This document shows, one piece after another, positions 39,914 through 40,257 of a stretch of 40,257 nt of DNA (position 1 is the stretch's first letter; every line of letters starts with the position of its first letter). Source of the DNA: an uncultured Spirochaetales bacterium (lineage in GTDB: Bacteria > Spirochaetota > Spirochaetia > Sphaerochaetales > Sphaerochaetaceae); contig CASFDA010000004.1 of the NCBI GenBank assembly GCA_949293335.1, positions 1-40,257 of the forward strand. The letters are read 5' to 3'. The position numbers were made by a program, and so were the translations under genes. The notes under the pieces were generated by a model. The model did no database searches, was not told where the DNA came from, and saw nothing but the letters and a program-made list of their open reading frames with translations.

Positions 39914-40257
39914 CAGAAATGGCTTTCAAACTGGTCATACTCCGATCTTGAGTACAAGCTGATCTACAAGTGCCAGAGGAACGGCATAAGGGTGGAGTTC
40001 GTCGATGCGCGATACACGAGCCAGAAGTGCTCGGTGTGCAAGACGATAGACAAGGCTTCGAGGAAAGGGAACAGATACGTATGCAGGCATTGCGGCAGCA
40101 ATATGCACGCTGATACGAATGCCGCCATCAACATCCGCGACAACTACATCACCCGGGTCGAGCAATCCGGGCAGGCTGCAGTCAATCAGCCGTATGGATG
40201 GAGTGCCACAGGCAAACCGGCAACGGAGCCTGTGGGCAAAACGCTCACGTCCAAGCC
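39914..40257 (+). pseudogene. 5'-truncated tnpB remnant, runs off the window
   Basis: A frame opening after a stop at 39911 encodes the C-terminal part of a TnpB: RVEFVDARYTSQKCSVC, then RYVCRHCGSNMHADTNAAINI, giving the zinc ribbon CxxC pairs and the RuvC-III aspartate. No start codon or N-terminal two-thirds is present, and the frame is still open at the window end. The sequence differs from the full tnpB at 34794, so it is a separate element of another subgroup. It lies after the copA terminator. Confidence 0.75.

Overview
The window looks like chromosomal DNA of an anaerobic, host- or sediment-associated spirochaete (Treponema/Sphaerochaeta type). This is an inference from gene content. 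HPr kinase and a His15/Ser46 HPr sit next to a diderm envelope operon (LptB, LptA, LptC, sigma-54). There are lipoproteins with relaxed lipoboxes, a CarD regulator, ThyX, an AddAB recombinase and an oxygen-sensitive flavodoxin/ferredoxin. I cannot assign genus or species without a search.

Layout: 1-3.9 kb is accessory. A SAM methyltransferase is followed by a 2.6-kb module with two lipoproteins, a small HTH protein and a HicAB toxin-antitoxin pair. A 78-bp direct repeat carrying the 3' end of the methyltransferase gene flanks this module. From 3.9 to 6.1 kb (minus strand) lies carD-ispD-ispF-ridA. From 6.1 to 9.2 kb (plus) lies malQ-rsmE-thyX. From 9.2 to 13.9 kb comes a DNA-repair/replication block: an SPL-like radical SAM enzyme, uvrC, holA and a LexA-like protein. 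From 13.9 to 20.1 kb (minus) lie HPr, hprK, hpf, rpoN, lptB, lptA, lptC, rseC and ymdB. A tRNA-Leu(CAG) at 20.2 kb precedes a membrane-anchored nuclease and a CPBP protease, then addB-addA (22.2-28.1 kb). aroA, an EFR1-type ferredoxin and malY form a minus-strand operon (28.1-31.3 kb). From 31.4 to 34.6 kb there is a dihydroxyacetone-centred set: an FSA-type aldolase, DhaK, DhaL and a class II aldolase. From 34.7 to 36.1 kb there is a stand-alone tnpB element abutting an outer-membrane protein gene. From 36.9 to 39.7 kb lies a copper operon, csoR-copA, in which copA carries a fused CopZ-like domain. A second, truncated tnpB runs off the window end.

Most interesting points: (1) seven genes (carD, malQ, hprK, addB, aroA, tnpB, csoR) have a -10 hexamer exactly 6-7 nt before the start codon and no Shine-Dalgarno, which predicts leaderless mRNAs; (2) a G9 tract sits in the promoter spacer of a lipoprotein gene and is a candidate phase switch; (3) the LexA-like protein has lost its Ser/Lys self-cleavage dyad; (4) the YmdB-like protein has lost several metal ligands; (5) CopA is fused to a 69-residue CopZ-like tail with its own internal ribosome binding site and a slippery A-AAA-AAG site at the junction; (6) FSA + DhaKL + class II aldolase form a coherent dihydroxyacetone module, with dhaKL of strikingly different base composition and a LacI-type operator in front. 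No CRISPR array or complete novel defence system was seen.
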